Source: Sphingobium sp. Z007 | GTDB taxonomy: Bacteria > Pseudomonadota > Alphaproteobacteria > Sphingomonadales > Sphingomonadaceae | Direction: 5' to 3' | Length of the DNA stretch: 64,000 nucleotides | Assembly (NCBI RefSeq): GCF_900013425.1 | Contig: NZ_FBXK01000005.1 | Coordinates: 3,063,501-3,127,500 of the forward strand | In this document: one piece after another, positions 53,895 to 63,855 of the stretch | Layout: every line of letters starts with the position of its first letter | Numbering within the stretch: the first letter of the stretch is position 1 | Translations under genes and position numbers: made by a program | The notes under the pieces: model-generated | What the model was told of the DNA's origin: nothing | Database searches by the model: none | What the model saw: only the letters and a program-made list of their open reading frames with translations

Positions 53895-55702
53895 TCTTCC
53901 TCTCCTTGTCGCCGGGGCTGGGCGGGCGGCACATAGGACAGGATCGTGTCGCCGGGTTGGGGCGTGGGGCGCGATGCGTGGGTGAAGAAGCGCAGCGCAC
54001 CGGTCTTGCGCAGCAACAGCAGCATGTCGCCCTCCGGCGGCAGCGCGGCGCGCGCGGCATCATAATCGAACTGCTCGCTGATCCGCGTCTTGCGAAAGGT
54101 CCAGCCCTGCTCCTCGCGCTGCATGATATCCTCCACGCCGTGGCCGGACGCGAACAACGCCCGCCCGCGCAGCGATTCGGGCAGGCTGCGCGGATCATGA
54201 TCGTCGCTGGCGTCGCCCAATTGATGCACATTGTCGCGCCCGATTTCCGGCGCGAACTCGTTGCAGACCAGCGCATTATAGGCTTCGTTGTCGGTCGCGG
54301 CCGCCAATATCTGGAACTGGGTCAGGTCCAGCTTCTCCTCGGTCGCTTCCGACAAAATCTCGCCATGATAGGTGGGGATGCCCTGATGCCGGGCCGGGGC
54401 CAGCCGCTGCCAACTGGTATCGGCGATCGTCACCGGCACCGCCAGCTGACGCAGCTGCGCGGCCAGACCCAGGGTGAAGGGCGTGGCGCCCACGATCAGC
54501 AGCCCCTGTTCCGACGCGCCGGTCACTTTGAGCCAGCGAGCGACCGGCTTGATCGAAAATCCATGGAAGACGATGGTCGCCACCACCACGGCGAAGGACA
54601 GGGTGACCAGGATCGACCCATCGCTATAGCCCAGCCGGTCGAGCCGCAGCGCGAACAGCCCCGAAATCGCGACCGCGACGATGCCGCGGGGCGCGATCCA
54701 GGCGACCAGCAGCCGCTCGTTCCAGGGGACGGGCGAGAAAGCGAGGCTCAGCAATACCGTGGCCGGGCGAACGAGGAACAGCAGCGCTAGCAGGAAGGCC
54801 AGGAAGCGCCATTCGAACTGGCGCAACACTTCCAAGTTGAGCGAGGCGGAGAGGATCACGAAAACGCCTGAAATCAGCAGGACGGTGACATTCTCCTTGA
54901 AAGGCTGGATATCGCGCAACGAATCGAGCCGCATATTGGCGAGCGCCACGCCCATCACCGTCACCGCCAGCAGCCCGGTTTCCTGCTGGATCATGTTCGA
55001 TCCGACGAACACGCCGATCACCGCGACCAACAGCACCGGGGCCTTGAGATATTCGGGCACATGTCCGCGCGGGAAGGCCCAGCCGACGGCGCGGGCGGCA
55101 AGCCAGCCGATCAGACCGGCGATGACCGCAGCGGCCAGCAGCGACAGGATGACCGACGCCAGCGTGCCGCCTTCGCCCGCGCGCCGCAGATATTCATAGG
55201 TGACGACGCCCAGCAGCGCGCCGACCGGATCGTTGACGATCGCTTCCCATTTCAGGATCGCGCGGGGCCGCGCTGCGACATTGGACTGGCGCAGCAGCGG
55301 CAGCACCACGGTCGGGCCGGTGACGACCAATATGCCCGCAAACAGGATCGCGACCGGCCACACCAGCCCAGCGACATAATAGCAGGCCAGCGATCCGAGC
55401 ACCCACCCAATCGGCGATCCCAGCAGCACCAGCCGGGTGACGGCCCCGTCGGTCTTGCGCAGTTCGCGGAAATTGAGGCTAAGGCCCCCTTCGAACAAGA
55501 TCAGTGCGACCGCGACCGAAACCATCGGCTCCAGCAATTCGCCAAACACATGCTCAGGGTTGATGAGGTGAAAGACCGGACCGCCGATCACGCCTGCCGC
55601 CAGCATCAATGCGATGGCGGGCCAGCCTGTGCGCCAGGCGATCCATTGCGCGCCAATCCCCAAGATGCCGATCAGCGCGATGGATAGAGCCAGTTCCTGC
55701 AT
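53891..55702 (-). CDS. Na+/H+ antiporter, CPA1/NhaP type
   Basis: A 603-residue protein with about 12-13 hydrophobic helices and a soluble C-terminal domain. LILFEGGLSL, WEAIVNDPVGALLG with the Asn-Asp pair, and WIAPRGIVAVAISGLFAL match cation/proton antiporters of CPA1. The C-terminus has a Rossmann-like start (GLLIVGATPFTLGLAAQL), as in TrkA-N-like regulatory domains, though the glycine pattern is partly lost. The ion is not certain. Confidence 0.85.
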   Translation of the reverse strand: MQELALSIALIGILGIGAQWIAWRTGWPAIALMLAAGVIGGPVFHLINPEHVFGELLEPMVSVAVALILFEGGLSLNFRELRKTDGAVTRLVLLGSPIGWVLGSLACYYVAGLVWPVAILFAGILVVTGPTVVLPLLRQSNVAARPRAILKWEAIVNDPVGALLGVVTYEYLRRAGEGGTLASVILSLLAAAVIAGLIGWLAARAVGWAFPRGHVPEYLKAPVLLVAVIGVFVGSNMIQQETGLLAVTVMGVALANMRLDSLRDIQPFKENVTVLLISGVFVILSASLNLEVLRQFEWRFLAFLLALLFLVRPATVLLSLAFSPVPWNERLLVAWIAPRGIVAVAISGLFALRLDRLGYSDGSILVTLSFAVVVATIVFHGFSIKPVARWLKVTGASEQGLLIVGATPFTLGLAAQLRQLAVPVTIADTSWQRLAPARHQGIPTYHGEILSEATEEKLDLTQFQILAAATDNEAYNALVCNEFAPEIGRDNVHQLGDASDDHDPRSLPESLRGRALFASGHGVEDIMQREEQGWTFRKTRISEQFDYDAARAALPPEGDMLLLLRKTGALRFFTHASRPTPQPGDTILSYVPPAQPRRQGEEE

Positions 55703-55793
55703 AGGGCGCAGGATAGACGGGCGGACAAGGAGCCGTCACCCCCCGATATTTTTCGATTTTATGGGAACAATCCCGGCGGAATGTGCCCGCCAC

Positions 55794-55826
55794 AAAAAAG
55801 GGCCGGTCATCGACCGGCCCTTCTTA
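55794..55826 (-). terminator. Rho-independent terminator
   Basis: AAAAAAGGGCCGGTC and GACCGGCCCTTCTT pair around a short loop, with A/T flanks. It lies after the DUF4168-like gene on the minus strand. Confidence 0.85.
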
Positions 55827-55841
55827 TCGGATGTTATCCTG

Positions 55842-56276
55842 TTACTGCGGCGGCTGGCTCGGCTGCGCCGGTGCGGCCGGTGTCGAAGGGGCGGCTGGCG
55901 CAGCCGGGGCTGCGGGCGCTGGCGGTGCAGCGGCCTGAATTCGCTGTTGGAGCGCAGGATCGGCGGCCGCAGCCTGGCCGATCTGATTGAACTTTTCGGG
56001 CGGGAGGCCAGACGCCTGTACTACCGCCAACATCTTTGGCTGCTTGTCGGCGTCGGAAATGGAGGTGTCCGACTGAATTTTGGTCACTTCGACCGCAGCG
56101 GCGGCGAACTGCTTGATGTCGCTGTCGCTAAAATTGCTGGCGCCTGCTGCGGGCGCGGCCGACGTCGCGGGCGCCGCCGGGGCGGCTGCATCCTGCGCCA
56201 GTGCGGGGTAGGCGGCGAACAAAGCGATTGAGGCGATGCCCGCTTTCAGAAATTTCGTGGTGTTGAGACCCGTCAA
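55842..56276 (-). CDS. DUF4168-like secreted protein
   Basis: A 144-residue protein with a signal peptide (FLKAGIASIALFAAYPALAQ) and a DUF4168-like segment, FSDSDIKQFAAAAVEVTKIQ...KMLAVVQASGLPPEKFNQIG. The ends are Ala/Pro-rich. The start is TTG 56276, because AAGAGGAGAAG lies upstream at perfect spacing and an ATG in frame lies only at 56345. Function unknown; periplasmic. Confidence 0.8.
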   Translation of the reverse strand: MTGLNTTKFLKAGIASIALFAAYPALAQDAAAPAAPATSAAPAAGASNFSDSDIKQFAAAAVEVTKIQSDTSISDADKQPKMLAVVQASGLPPEKFNQIGQAAAADPALQQRIQAAAPPAPAAPAAPAAPSTPAAPAQPSQPPQ

Positions 56277-56456
56277 CTTTCTTCTCCTCTTAATCGAAAT
56301 AGTGATGAACAGACGATCAAGCTGATCAAAGCGTTCCGGGCGCAACCGAGATGGAACGGCGAATCGTGCGATTCAAAAGATAACGGGACTCCCGCAAACG
56401 GCTTATCGCGCAGGCGGCTCGACTGGTCGCGCCTTGTTTTAATCTCCGAAGGAAGG

Positions 56457-56489
56457 ACTGGCCCGCACCGCTAGAGCAGCCGGGCCAGT
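56457..56489 (-). terminator. Weak hairpin after the M13 peptidase gene
   Basis: ACTGGCCCG and CGGGCCAGT pair around a 15-base loop. No real T-run follows, so strength is doubtful. Confidence 0.4.
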
Positions 56490-56498
56490 TATTTTAGA

Positions 56499-58556
56499 TC
56501 ACCAGATTTTGACGCGATCCTTGGGTGCCAGATAGATTTTGCCGCCCGGCGCGGGCTTGAACGCATCATACCAAGCGTCGAAATTGCGCACGATGTCGGT
56601 GCGATATTGCGACGGCGCGTGCGGATCGGTCACCAGCCGCTGGCGCAGATTGGCCTCGCGATAATTGCGCCGCCACACCTGCGCCCAGCCCAGGAAGAAG
56701 CGCTGGTCGCCAGTCATGCCGTCGATCACCGGCGCGGGCTTGCCGCCCAGCGAGGCGTGATAGGCGTCGAGCGCGACCGCCAGGCCGCCCAGGTCGCCAA
56801 TATTCTCGCCCATGGTGAAGGCGCCCTTCACATGCGCGCCGGGGAAGGGTTCATAGGCGTCATATTGCGTGCCGAGCTTCGTCGTCAGCGCCTTGAAATT
56901 GGCGACGTCCCGATCGGTCCACCACTGGTTGAGCTTGCCTGTCTCGTCATATTTCGCGCCCTGATCGTCGAAATGATGGCTCAGCTCATGGCCGATCACC
57001 GCGCCGATGCCGCCATAATTGACCGCCGGATCGGCGTGCGGATCGAAGAAGGGCGGCTGCAGGATCGCGGCGGGGAAGACGATTTCGACCATGCCGAAAT
57101 TGGCATAGGCGTTGATTTCCATAGGGGTCATGCCCCATTCCCAGCGATAGATGGGCTTGCCGAGCTTACCGATATTATAGTCGAACGCGAACTGGTTCGA
57201 CCGCTGCGCATTGCCCAGCAAGTCGTCGCGCCTGATTTCCAGCCCGTCATAATCGCGCCACTTGTCGGGATAGCCGATCTTGGGCGTGAAGGCGGCCAGC
57301 TTTTTGTGCGCGCGCGCCTTGGCCGTGTCGCTCATCCAAGGCAGGCCGTCGATGCGGCGGCCCATGGCGGACAGGACATTCTTGACCAGCACATCCATCG
57401 CCGCCTTGGTTTCGGGCGGGAAATATTTCGCGACATAGACTTTGCCGACTTCCTCGCCGAGCGATTCCTTGAGGAAGGTGACGCCGCGCTTCCACCGTTC
57501 CTCGCGCTCCGGCGTACCCGACAGGGTGGTGCCGTAAAAGGCGAAGTCGGCATTGGCGACGCTGTCGGGCAGATAGTCGGCATAGGCGTGCAGGCTGGCG
57601 AGCAGCAGCGCGTCCTTGAGCACGCCGACCGGCGTTTTCGCGATCAGCGCGGCTTCACCGGTCACGGCGCTGGGCTGGGCGACCAGCAGGGTGGCGGGAG
57701 TCAGTCCGTTCGCCTTGTAATAAGCGGCGAAGTCGAAACCGGGCGCGGCCTTCTGCAAGTCGGCAAGCGTCATCTTATTATAAGTCTTGTCGGCGTCGCG
57801 GCTTTCCACCTGACTCCAATGGACCTTGGCGATGGCCGTTTCGAACGCCATCAGAGCGGCGGCGCGCGCCTTGGCGTCGCTTTCGCCGGCCAGCGTCAGC
57901 ATCTTTTCCAGATGCGCGACATAGGCGGTGCGGATCGCCGCCATCTTCTCGCCCTGATCCAGATAATAGTCGCGGTCCGGCAGGCCGAGGCCGCCTTGGC
58001 TCATGGCCAGGATATAGGTTTCCGGCTCCTTGTCGTCCTGCCCCACATAAAAGCGGAACGGGCCGGGCACGCCGGCGCGCGCGCCCTTGGCCGCGACCTT
58101 GGCATAGCTGCTCAGGTCGGTGACACCCTTGATCTCGTCCAGCCAAGGCTTGATCGGGGCCAGCCCCTTCGCTTCGACCGTCGAGCCGTCCATATAGGCG
58201 GCATAGGCGTTGCCGATCTTACTGCCGCTATCCTTCTGCGCGTTTTCCAAAATCGCTCTGGTCCGCGTGCGTGACAGGTCGTCGAGCGTGTTGAACGCGC
58301 CATAGTTGGACTTGTCGGCGGGGATCGGCGTGTTCTTCGCCCATGTGCCATTAGCATAGTCGTAGAAATCGTCGCCCGGCTTGACCGACGGGTCCATGCC
58401 TGCGGCGTCGAAGCCGTAGCTGCCATAGGTCGGCTTGGCGGCGGTGGCCGGAGCGGTGGCCGGGGCTGCTGACGGCGTCATCGGCTGGTCGGCCTGCGCC
58501 ATGGTGGCGGCGAGCGCCAGCGCCGTGGCTGCCGCGCCGAGGAGGAGGGTTTTCAT
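56499..58556 (-). CDS. M13 family metallopeptidase
   Basis: A 685-residue neprilysin-like zinc peptidase. The signal peptide (MKTLLLGAAATALALAATMAQA) is followed by the M13 N-terminal domain. The zinc motif VIGHELSHHFDDQG lies near residue 524 and the third ligand region ENIGDLGG near 580. NAYAN near residue 480 is the substrate-binding segment. It is probably periplasmic and degrades peptides. Length is normal for the family. Confidence 0.93.
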   Translation of the reverse strand: MKTLLLGAAATALALAATMAQADQPMTPSAAPATAPATAAKPTYGSYGFDAAGMDPSVKPGDDFYDYANGTWAKNTPIPADKSNYGAFNTLDDLSRTRTRAILENAQKDSGSKIGNAYAAYMDGSTVEAKGLAPIKPWLDEIKGVTDLSSYAKVAAKGARAGVPGPFRFYVGQDDKEPETYILAMSQGGLGLPDRDYYLDQGEKMAAIRTAYVAHLEKMLTLAGESDAKARAAALMAFETAIAKVHWSQVESRDADKTYNKMTLADLQKAAPGFDFAAYYKANGLTPATLLVAQPSAVTGEAALIAKTPVGVLKDALLLASLHAYADYLPDSVANADFAFYGTTLSGTPEREERWKRGVTFLKESLGEEVGKVYVAKYFPPETKAAMDVLVKNVLSAMGRRIDGLPWMSDTAKARAHKKLAAFTPKIGYPDKWRDYDGLEIRRDDLLGNAQRSNQFAFDYNIGKLGKPIYRWEWGMTPMEINAYANFGMVEIVFPAAILQPPFFDPHADPAVNYGGIGAVIGHELSHHFDDQGAKYDETGKLNQWWTDRDVANFKALTTKLGTQYDAYEPFPGAHVKGAFTMGENIGDLGGLAVALDAYHASLGGKPAPVIDGMTGDQRFFLGWAQVWRRNYREANLRQRLVTDPHAPSQYRTDIVRNFDAWYDAFKPAPGGKIYLAPKDRVKIW

Positions 58557-58661
58557 GGGCTACATCCCTTGCATCATATAGGGCGAACGACCTTGGGCCG
58601 TTCCTTCTGATGCGGACTTGAACGCCCGTCCAACAACGAAGTCCATGTCGTTGGTCGAAAA

Positions 58662-59294
58662 TTATCGACCGTTGAAATATTCGGGAAGTCGGATGTGCGC
58701 GGCGAAGGCGGTCGCCAGCGCGGCGGGATCGAGCCGATCCAGATGCGGCAATCGGCCGATCGACGGCACGCCTGCCAGTTCCGGGATGATCCGCTCATTC
58801 TCCTCATGCGGCTCGCCGACGAACGCGATGCCCGCCACAGCCACGCCGCGAGACCGCAGCGCCTCGATGCTGAGCAGGCTATGGTTGATCGTACCAAGTG
58901 CGGTGCGGGCGCACAGGATCACCGGCTGACCCCAATGCGCGAACAGGTCTGCCATCAGCAGCGTTTCCGAAATCGGCACCAGCACGCCGCCCGCGCCCTC
59001 GACCACCAACGGCCCGCCCACCTGCGGCAGCGCCAGTTGATCCAGCCCGATCGTCACGCCATCAATCCGTGCGGCGAGATGGGGGGAGGCGGGGGTGGTC
59101 AGGCGAAAGGCCTCGGGCAGGATATGCGCCGCGGGCAGGCCGGACAGGGCGGCGACGGTTTCCTTGTCGCCTTCGGGATCGACCCCGGCCTGGATCGGCT
59201 TCCAATAATAGGCGCCCAATGCCCCGGCGAGGCCCGCGGCGAACACGGTCTTGCCGATGCCGGTGTCGGTCCCGGTGACGACCAGCACGCTCAT
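58662..59294 (-). CDS. bioD: Dethiobiotin synthase
   Basis: A 210-residue BioD: the P-loop VTGTDTGIGKTVFAAGLAGA near the start, VVEGAGGVLVPI in the middle, and a C-terminal end matching the family. It makes dethiobiotin from DAPA, CO2 and ATP. It overlaps bioF by four bases (ATGA), so the two are coupled. bioA is elsewhere. Confidence 0.94.
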   Translation of the reverse strand: MSVLVVTGTDTGIGKTVFAAGLAGALGAYYWKPIQAGVDPEGDKETVAALSGLPAAHILPEAFRLTTPASPHLAARIDGVTIGLDQLALPQVGGPLVVEGAGGVLVPISETLLMADLFAHWGQPVILCARTALGTINHSLLSIEALRSRGVAVAGIAFVGEPHEENERIIPELAGVPSIGRLPHLDRLDPAALATAFAAHIRLPEYFNGR

Positions 59295-60415
59295 TGCATC
59301 GCCCGCAGCAATTCCCGTCCCAATGCGGCGACATCCGCGCGGCCGACGTTCAGCGTCAGCGATATGCGCAGGCGACTGGTCCCCGGCGGCACCGTTGGCG
59401 GGCGGATGCCGCGCACGTCGAAGCCCGCCTGCTGCAAGGCCGCCGCCACCGCCATGGTGCGCATGTCGTCGCCCAGGATGACCGGCACGATCTGGCTGCG
59501 CGGCGATGGCAGGCCCAGGGGCGCGCAGATCGCTTCAGCCGCATCCTGCCGCAACGTCTTCAGCCGGTCGCGCAGGTCGCTCGCCTGTTCGATCCGGTCG
59601 AGCGCCGCCGACGCCGCCACCGCCATCAGCGGGGATGGCGCGGTCGAAAAAATGAAGGCGCGGGCGCGGTTGATGAGATAGTCGATATGGATGCGCGGGC
59701 CGCAAATCAGCGCGCCCTCCGTCCCCATCGCCTTGCCGCAGGTGTGCAGCGTGATGACATTGTGCAAGCCGTCCAATCCGGCAGAAAGCCCGCGCCCGCC
59801 CGGCCCGAAGACGCCGGTGCCATGCGCCTCGTCCAGCAGCAGCATCGCGCCATGGGTCGCGGCCAGCTTGGCGAGGTCGGCGAGCGGGGCGACATCGCCA
59901 TCCATCGAATAGAGCGTCTCGACCGCGATCCAGATGCGGCCAGTGCCGCCCTCCTTGCGCCACGCCGCGATCAGGTCGGCGAAGCTCTGCACCTCATTAT
60001 GCCGCGCAAACACCGCCGCCGCCTTGCTCATGCGGATGCCGTCATGAGCGCTGGCATGGATCAGTTCGTCCGCGACGATCAGGTCGCCGCGCTGGGGCAG
60101 GGTCGAAAACAGCGCCAGATTGCCGATATAGCCATTGGCAACGAACAAGGCGGATTGGGTACGGAAGAAATCGGCCGCCTTCGCCTCCAACCCTTCATGT
60201 TCCGGCGCATTGCCGCGCAGCAACCGCGACCCGCCAGAGCCGACCGGCACGCCCCGGCCGATCGCATCGACCACCGCCTGCGCGATGATCGGATCGCCGG
60301 CGAGGCCGAGATAGTCGTTGGAGGCGAAATCGCGGCCGGAACGGGGGATGAGGCGGCGCAACCGTCCGCGCGACTCCAGCGCGGCGAGTTGCTTGGCGAA
60401 GGGTTCGGCGATCAT
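59291..60415 (-). CDS. bioF: 8-amino-7-oxononanoate synthase
   Basis: A 374-residue PLP enzyme of the alpha-oxoamine synthase family. The PLP Lys is in LHTCGKAMGTEGALI near residue 226, and DFASNDYLGLAG and GSGGSRLLRGNAPEHEGLE are diagnostic. It makes KAPA from pimeloyl-ACP/CoA and Ala. Its stop overlaps bioD. No other biotin gene (such as bioC or bioH) is seen nearby. Confidence 0.94.
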   Translation of the reverse strand: MIAEPFAKQLAALESRGRLRRLIPRSGRDFASNDYLGLAGDPIIAQAVVDAIGRGVPVGSGGSRLLRGNAPEHEGLEAKAADFFRTQSALFVANGYIGNLALFSTLPQRGDLIVADELIHASAHDGIRMSKAAAVFARHNEVQSFADLIAAWRKEGGTGRIWIAVETLYSMDGDVAPLADLAKLAATHGAMLLLDEAHGTGVFGPGGRGLSAGLDGLHNVITLHTCGKAMGTEGALICGPRIHIDYLINRARAFIFSTAPSPLMAVAASAALDRIEQASDLRDRLKTLRQDAAEAICAPLGLPSPRSQIVPVILGDDMRTMAVAAALQQAGFDVRGIRPPTVPPGTSRLRISLTLNVGRADVAALGRELLRAMQ

Positions 60416-60552
60416 GGCGCGCCTATAGGCCCGGCCGGGGGAGGCGGCAAGCGTGCGCCGTCTTCGTAACCCAGGCGCTCAGGCGATCAGCGCGAAAGCG
60501 GTCACATGCCATTTGGATAGCCAATCTCGTTCCTTCGCTGTGTCGCCCAAGA

Positions 60553-62517
60553 TCACGCGGGATTATGCGCTTTCAGGAAGGCGTCGAGCTGCTCCAGAAA
60601 TTCTACCCTGTCGGCTTCGCGCGAAAAGAAATGGTCGGCCAAAGGCTGTTCGACGTAGATATAGTCGCGCCCCGCCACCTTGCCGGCAGCCTTGAGTTTT
60701 TCGGCCATTTCACGGGACTGATTGACCTGGACCCGGCGGTCCTTCTTGCCATGCATCAGCAGGATGGGCGTTGAAAATTGCGCGGCGAAATTCACCGGGG
60801 AAACGGCGACGAAATCGGGCGCCTGCTCCTTCATCCAGTCCTTGCGCGTGCCGTGGTAGAGAAATCGGCTGTCATAGCGCATCATCGCCGCCAGATCCGA
60901 CACGCCGGCATAGGACACCGCGCAACGATAGCGCGCGCCGTCGCGATGGGCAGCGCGCATGGCCGCATAGCCGCCATAGGATGCGCCCACCATGCAGACA
61001 CGCTTGGCGTCGGCGATTCCCTGTTTAACGGCCCAATCGACCGCGTCGTTGAGGTCGTCCTGCATGGCCAGGCCCCATTGCCCCTCGCCCTTTTCCGCAA
61101 AGGCGGTGCCATAGCCTGCCGATCCGCGATAATTGGGTTGCAACACGGCGTAGCCACGCCAGGCCAGAAACTGCACCCACCAGTCCCATTCCTCGCTGTC
61201 GCGGGCGAAGGGGCCGCCATGGGGCATCAGGATCAGGGGCAAATCCTTGGCCTCTCGCCCCGCCGGTAGGGTCAATACCGCTGCGATCTCCAGTCCGTCG
61301 CGCGCCTTGTAACGGATCGTCTTGACCGGGGAGAGGCGGGTTTTGCCGGGGAACTGATCGCTGACGCGCGACAGCACGCTCATCGCACCAGCGGCCGTGT
61401 CATAATAATAATAGGCGCCCGGCTGATCGGGGGTGCCGACATGCACGATCATCTTCTGGTTGTCGCGGCTGGTGGAAATGATGCGCGCCCGTCGTTCTCC
61501 CACCGCCTTATCGATATCGGCCTGGATCTTTGCCAGACTGGGGTCGAACCAGTGCACCGCCGGCGCATCGGCGATGTAGCGGACCCCGGCCAGCCCGGTT
61601 CCGGCCGCATCCTCCTCGATCCCGCCCAGATCGAAACCGGGCGCGGCAAATATCTTGCGGCCCAGTTCCAGCTTGCCGAGGTCATATTCGTACAGCGCGT
61701 CCACGCCTTCATTATCGTCGCTGGCGATCGCCTTGCCCGGATCGGCGGTGAAGAGCAGCGGCACCACCAGCGACTCGTCGCGGCGCCGGTTGGCGCGATC
61801 GACGACGCGAAAGTTGGATTTCGCGTCCGCGCGATAGAGCAGCGTCGATGTGCGGCTGGCGTCATTATAGCCCACGCCCATCCGCACCGTACCGCCCGCA
61901 TCGGCATACCAGCCGCGCACGTGCGGCCGGGGCGAGACGATGGTGCGCATCCGTCCGGTGCTGATGTCGATTTCGTCTACCTTGGGCCAGAAGCCAAGCT
62001 CTGAATAAAAGATGGAGGTCTGATAGGACAGCAGGATGCGCGGGCTGCCGTCGCGTGCGATCCAGATGACGTCATCGGCGCTTTGCGCGGCGGCATTCTT
62101 GGCGAGCAGCGTCATCTTGCTGCCGTCCCGCTTTATGCTGACGACGCGGCTTAGATACCAAGGCATGCCCTGGACGTTCGCTTCATTGCCGACCCCGGCG
62201 ATCAGCCAGTCGTCATTAACCCATTTCCACCAGTTGAGGTCATTTTCGCCCAGCCCCAGCGATCGAATGCGATTGGGGCCTTCATAGACGTCGGCGATCA
62301 CCAGTCGCAATTCGCCATTGACTGCGACGCGGCTGGCAACGTGCAGGCCGTCGGGCGAAAGGCTCGGCCGATCCATCAGCGGCAACTCGGCGAAATCCCG
62401 CACCGTCCATTGCTGCGCCGGGGCGGGCACCGGAGGCTGAGGGGCGGGCGGCGGCGTTTGTGCCAGCGCGCTCCCCCACATGGTTGCACCGGCCAACAGC
62501 ATGATTTTGCGCGACAT
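60553..62517 (-). CDS. S9 family prolyl oligopeptidase-like peptidase
   Basis: A 654-residue serine peptidase with a signal peptide and a beta-propeller-like N-terminal half, then an alpha/beta-hydrolase domain. The catalytic Ser is in GASYGGYAAM near residue 514, the Asp in MHGKKDRRV near 590 and the His in LADHFFSRE near 624. The layout resembles DPP4/acylaminoacyl-peptidase groups. It is probably periplasmic. Confidence 0.92.
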   Translation of the reverse strand: MSRKIMLLAGATMWGSALAQTPPPAPQPPVPAPAQQWTVRDFAELPLMDRPSLSPDGLHVASRVAVNGELRLVIADVYEGPNRIRSLGLGENDLNWWKWVNDDWLIAGVGNEANVQGMPWYLSRVVSIKRDGSKMTLLAKNAAAQSADDVIWIARDGSPRILLSYQTSIFYSELGFWPKVDEIDISTGRMRTIVSPRPHVRGWYADAGGTVRMGVGYNDASRTSTLLYRADAKSNFRVVDRANRRRDESLVVPLLFTADPGKAIASDDNEGVDALYEYDLGKLELGRKIFAAPGFDLGGIEEDAAGTGLAGVRYIADAPAVHWFDPSLAKIQADIDKAVGERRARIISTSRDNQKMIVHVGTPDQPGAYYYYDTAAGAMSVLSRVSDQFPGKTRLSPVKTIRYKARDGLEIAAVLTLPAGREAKDLPLILMPHGGPFARDSEEWDWWVQFLAWRGYAVLQPNYRGSAGYGTAFAEKGEGQWGLAMQDDLNDAVDWAVKQGIADAKRVCMVGASYGGYAAMRAAHRDGARYRCAVSYAGVSDLAAMMRYDSRFLYHGTRKDWMKEQAPDFVAVSPVNFAAQFSTPILLMHGKKDRRVQVNQSREMAEKLKAAGKVAGRDYIYVEQPLADHFFSREADRVEFLEQLDAFLKAHNPA

Positions 62518-62629
62518 CTATCCCCCGACACATGATCGACCCTAGGGGCGATATACGGTCGGAGAGAAGGGGCGTCACCTGAAATTCGCTGTTAATCGTC
62601 CATGGCGGGAGAGGCGCAGGCTGAGATCG

Positions 62630-63670
62630 TCAGGCTGCGCACACCGCCTCCATCGGCGCCAGCACCGCCCGGTTGCGACCGCTGCGCTTGGCGGCGTAGA
62701 GCGCGGCGTCGGCGGCGGTAAGCCAGTCCTGGCTGGTCATGCGGCCAGGGCCGATCGCAGCGACGCCAAAGCTGGCGGTGACGCGCAGAGGCGGATCATG
62801 CGGGATATCCAGCGCCTCGATCGCCGCGCAGAAACGGCGCGTTGCAGCCAGCGCTTCCGTCTCGCTGGTTTCGGGCAGCAGTAGTCCGAACTCCTCGCCG
62901 CCGATCCGGCCGATCGAATCGCTGGGGCGCGACAGGTCGGCACAACATCGCGCCACCGCCTCGATCACCCGGTCGCCGACGGGGTGGCCATGGCTGTCGT
63001 TGATCCGCTTGAAATGGTCGATGTCGAGCAGGACCAGCGCGGCGGGCCGCTGATGCCGGACGAACAAAGCGATCCGCTTGTCGATCTCGGCGACGAAGGC
63101 GCGGCGGGTCATCGCGCCGCTCAGATGATCGCGCTCCGCCAGCATCCGCAATTCCATCTGTTCGACGACGATGGCGGCCAGCCCCTTCATGATTTCCATC
63201 TGTTCGGGCGGGAAATCCCTGGCGCGGGTGTCGATGGCGCAGAGCGATCCGATATTATAGCCGTCGGGCGTGCGCAGCGGCACCCCGGCATAGCTGCGGA
63301 TGCCCGGATCGCCGGTCACCAGCGGATTGTCGCGGAAACGGGGATCGTCCTGGGCATCGGGAATGATGAGCGGATCATCCTGGCGGATCGCATGATCGCA
63401 AAAGGCCAGGTCGCGCGGCGTTTCGGACACGTCCAGACCGGGGTGGGACTTGAGCCATTGCCGGTTCGTGTCGATCAGCGACACGGCAGATATCGGCACG
63501 CCGAACAGCGTCCGCACCAGATTGGTGACCTTGTCGAACGCGCCTTCGGTCGGCGTATCGAGTATCTCGTAACGCTGCAGCGCCGCGATGCGGCCTGGCT
63601 CATCGTTGGTAATGGCGTACAGCATCATCATGGCATCCGGTGGCTGGCTGGGGTCATGCGCGTCAGCCAT
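62630..63670 (-). CDS. GAF-GGDEF diguanylate cyclase
   Basis: A 346-residue protein with an N-terminal GAF domain (residues about 30-165: FDKVTNLVRTLFGVPISAVSLIDTNRQW and RSYAGVPLRTPDGYNIGSLCAID) and a C-terminal GGDEF domain. The active-site GRIGGEEFGLLLP near residue 255 shows the intact GGEEF signature, so c-di-GMP synthesis is expected. No RxxD inhibitory site was found. ATG 63670 is used; MMML near residue 14 is an alternative. Confidence 0.92.
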   Translation of the reverse strand: MADAHDPSQPPDAMMMLYAITNDEPGRIAALQRYEILDTPTEGAFDKVTNLVRTLFGVPISAVSLIDTNRQWLKSHPGLDVSETPRDLAFCDHAIRQDDPLIIPDAQDDPRFRDNPLVTGDPGIRSYAGVPLRTPDGYNIGSLCAIDTRARDFPPEQMEIMKGLAAIVVEQMELRMLAERDHLSGAMTRRAFVAEIDKRIALFVRHQRPAALVLLDIDHFKRINDSHGHPVGDRVIEAVARCCADLSRPSDSIGRIGGEEFGLLLPETSETEALAATRRFCAAIEALDIPHDPPLRVTASFGVAAIGPGRMTSQDWLTAADAALYAAKRSGRNRAVLAPMEAVCAA

Positions 63671-63801
63671 GACAGAAAATCCGGTGCGGCATGGCCCGCC
63701 CCCGTCAGGCCGACCACGTCATCAGATTGCGCGTCTGCCCTGAACAAAGGGTTAAAAAACGGATTGGCAACAGTGCTGCGCGACCAGCCGGGGCGCAGGC
63801 A

Positions 63802-63834
63802 AGGGGAGGAGAGGCGTACGGCCTCTCCTCCCCT
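63802..63834 (-). terminator. Terminator-like hairpin after hppA
   Basis: AGGGGAGGAGAGGC and GCCTCTCCTCCCCT pair perfectly around a five-base loop. It lies just past the hppA stop on the minus strand. The following T-run is short. Confidence 0.65.
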
Positions 63835-63855
63835 GTCAGGATCGATCCGGGCTTG

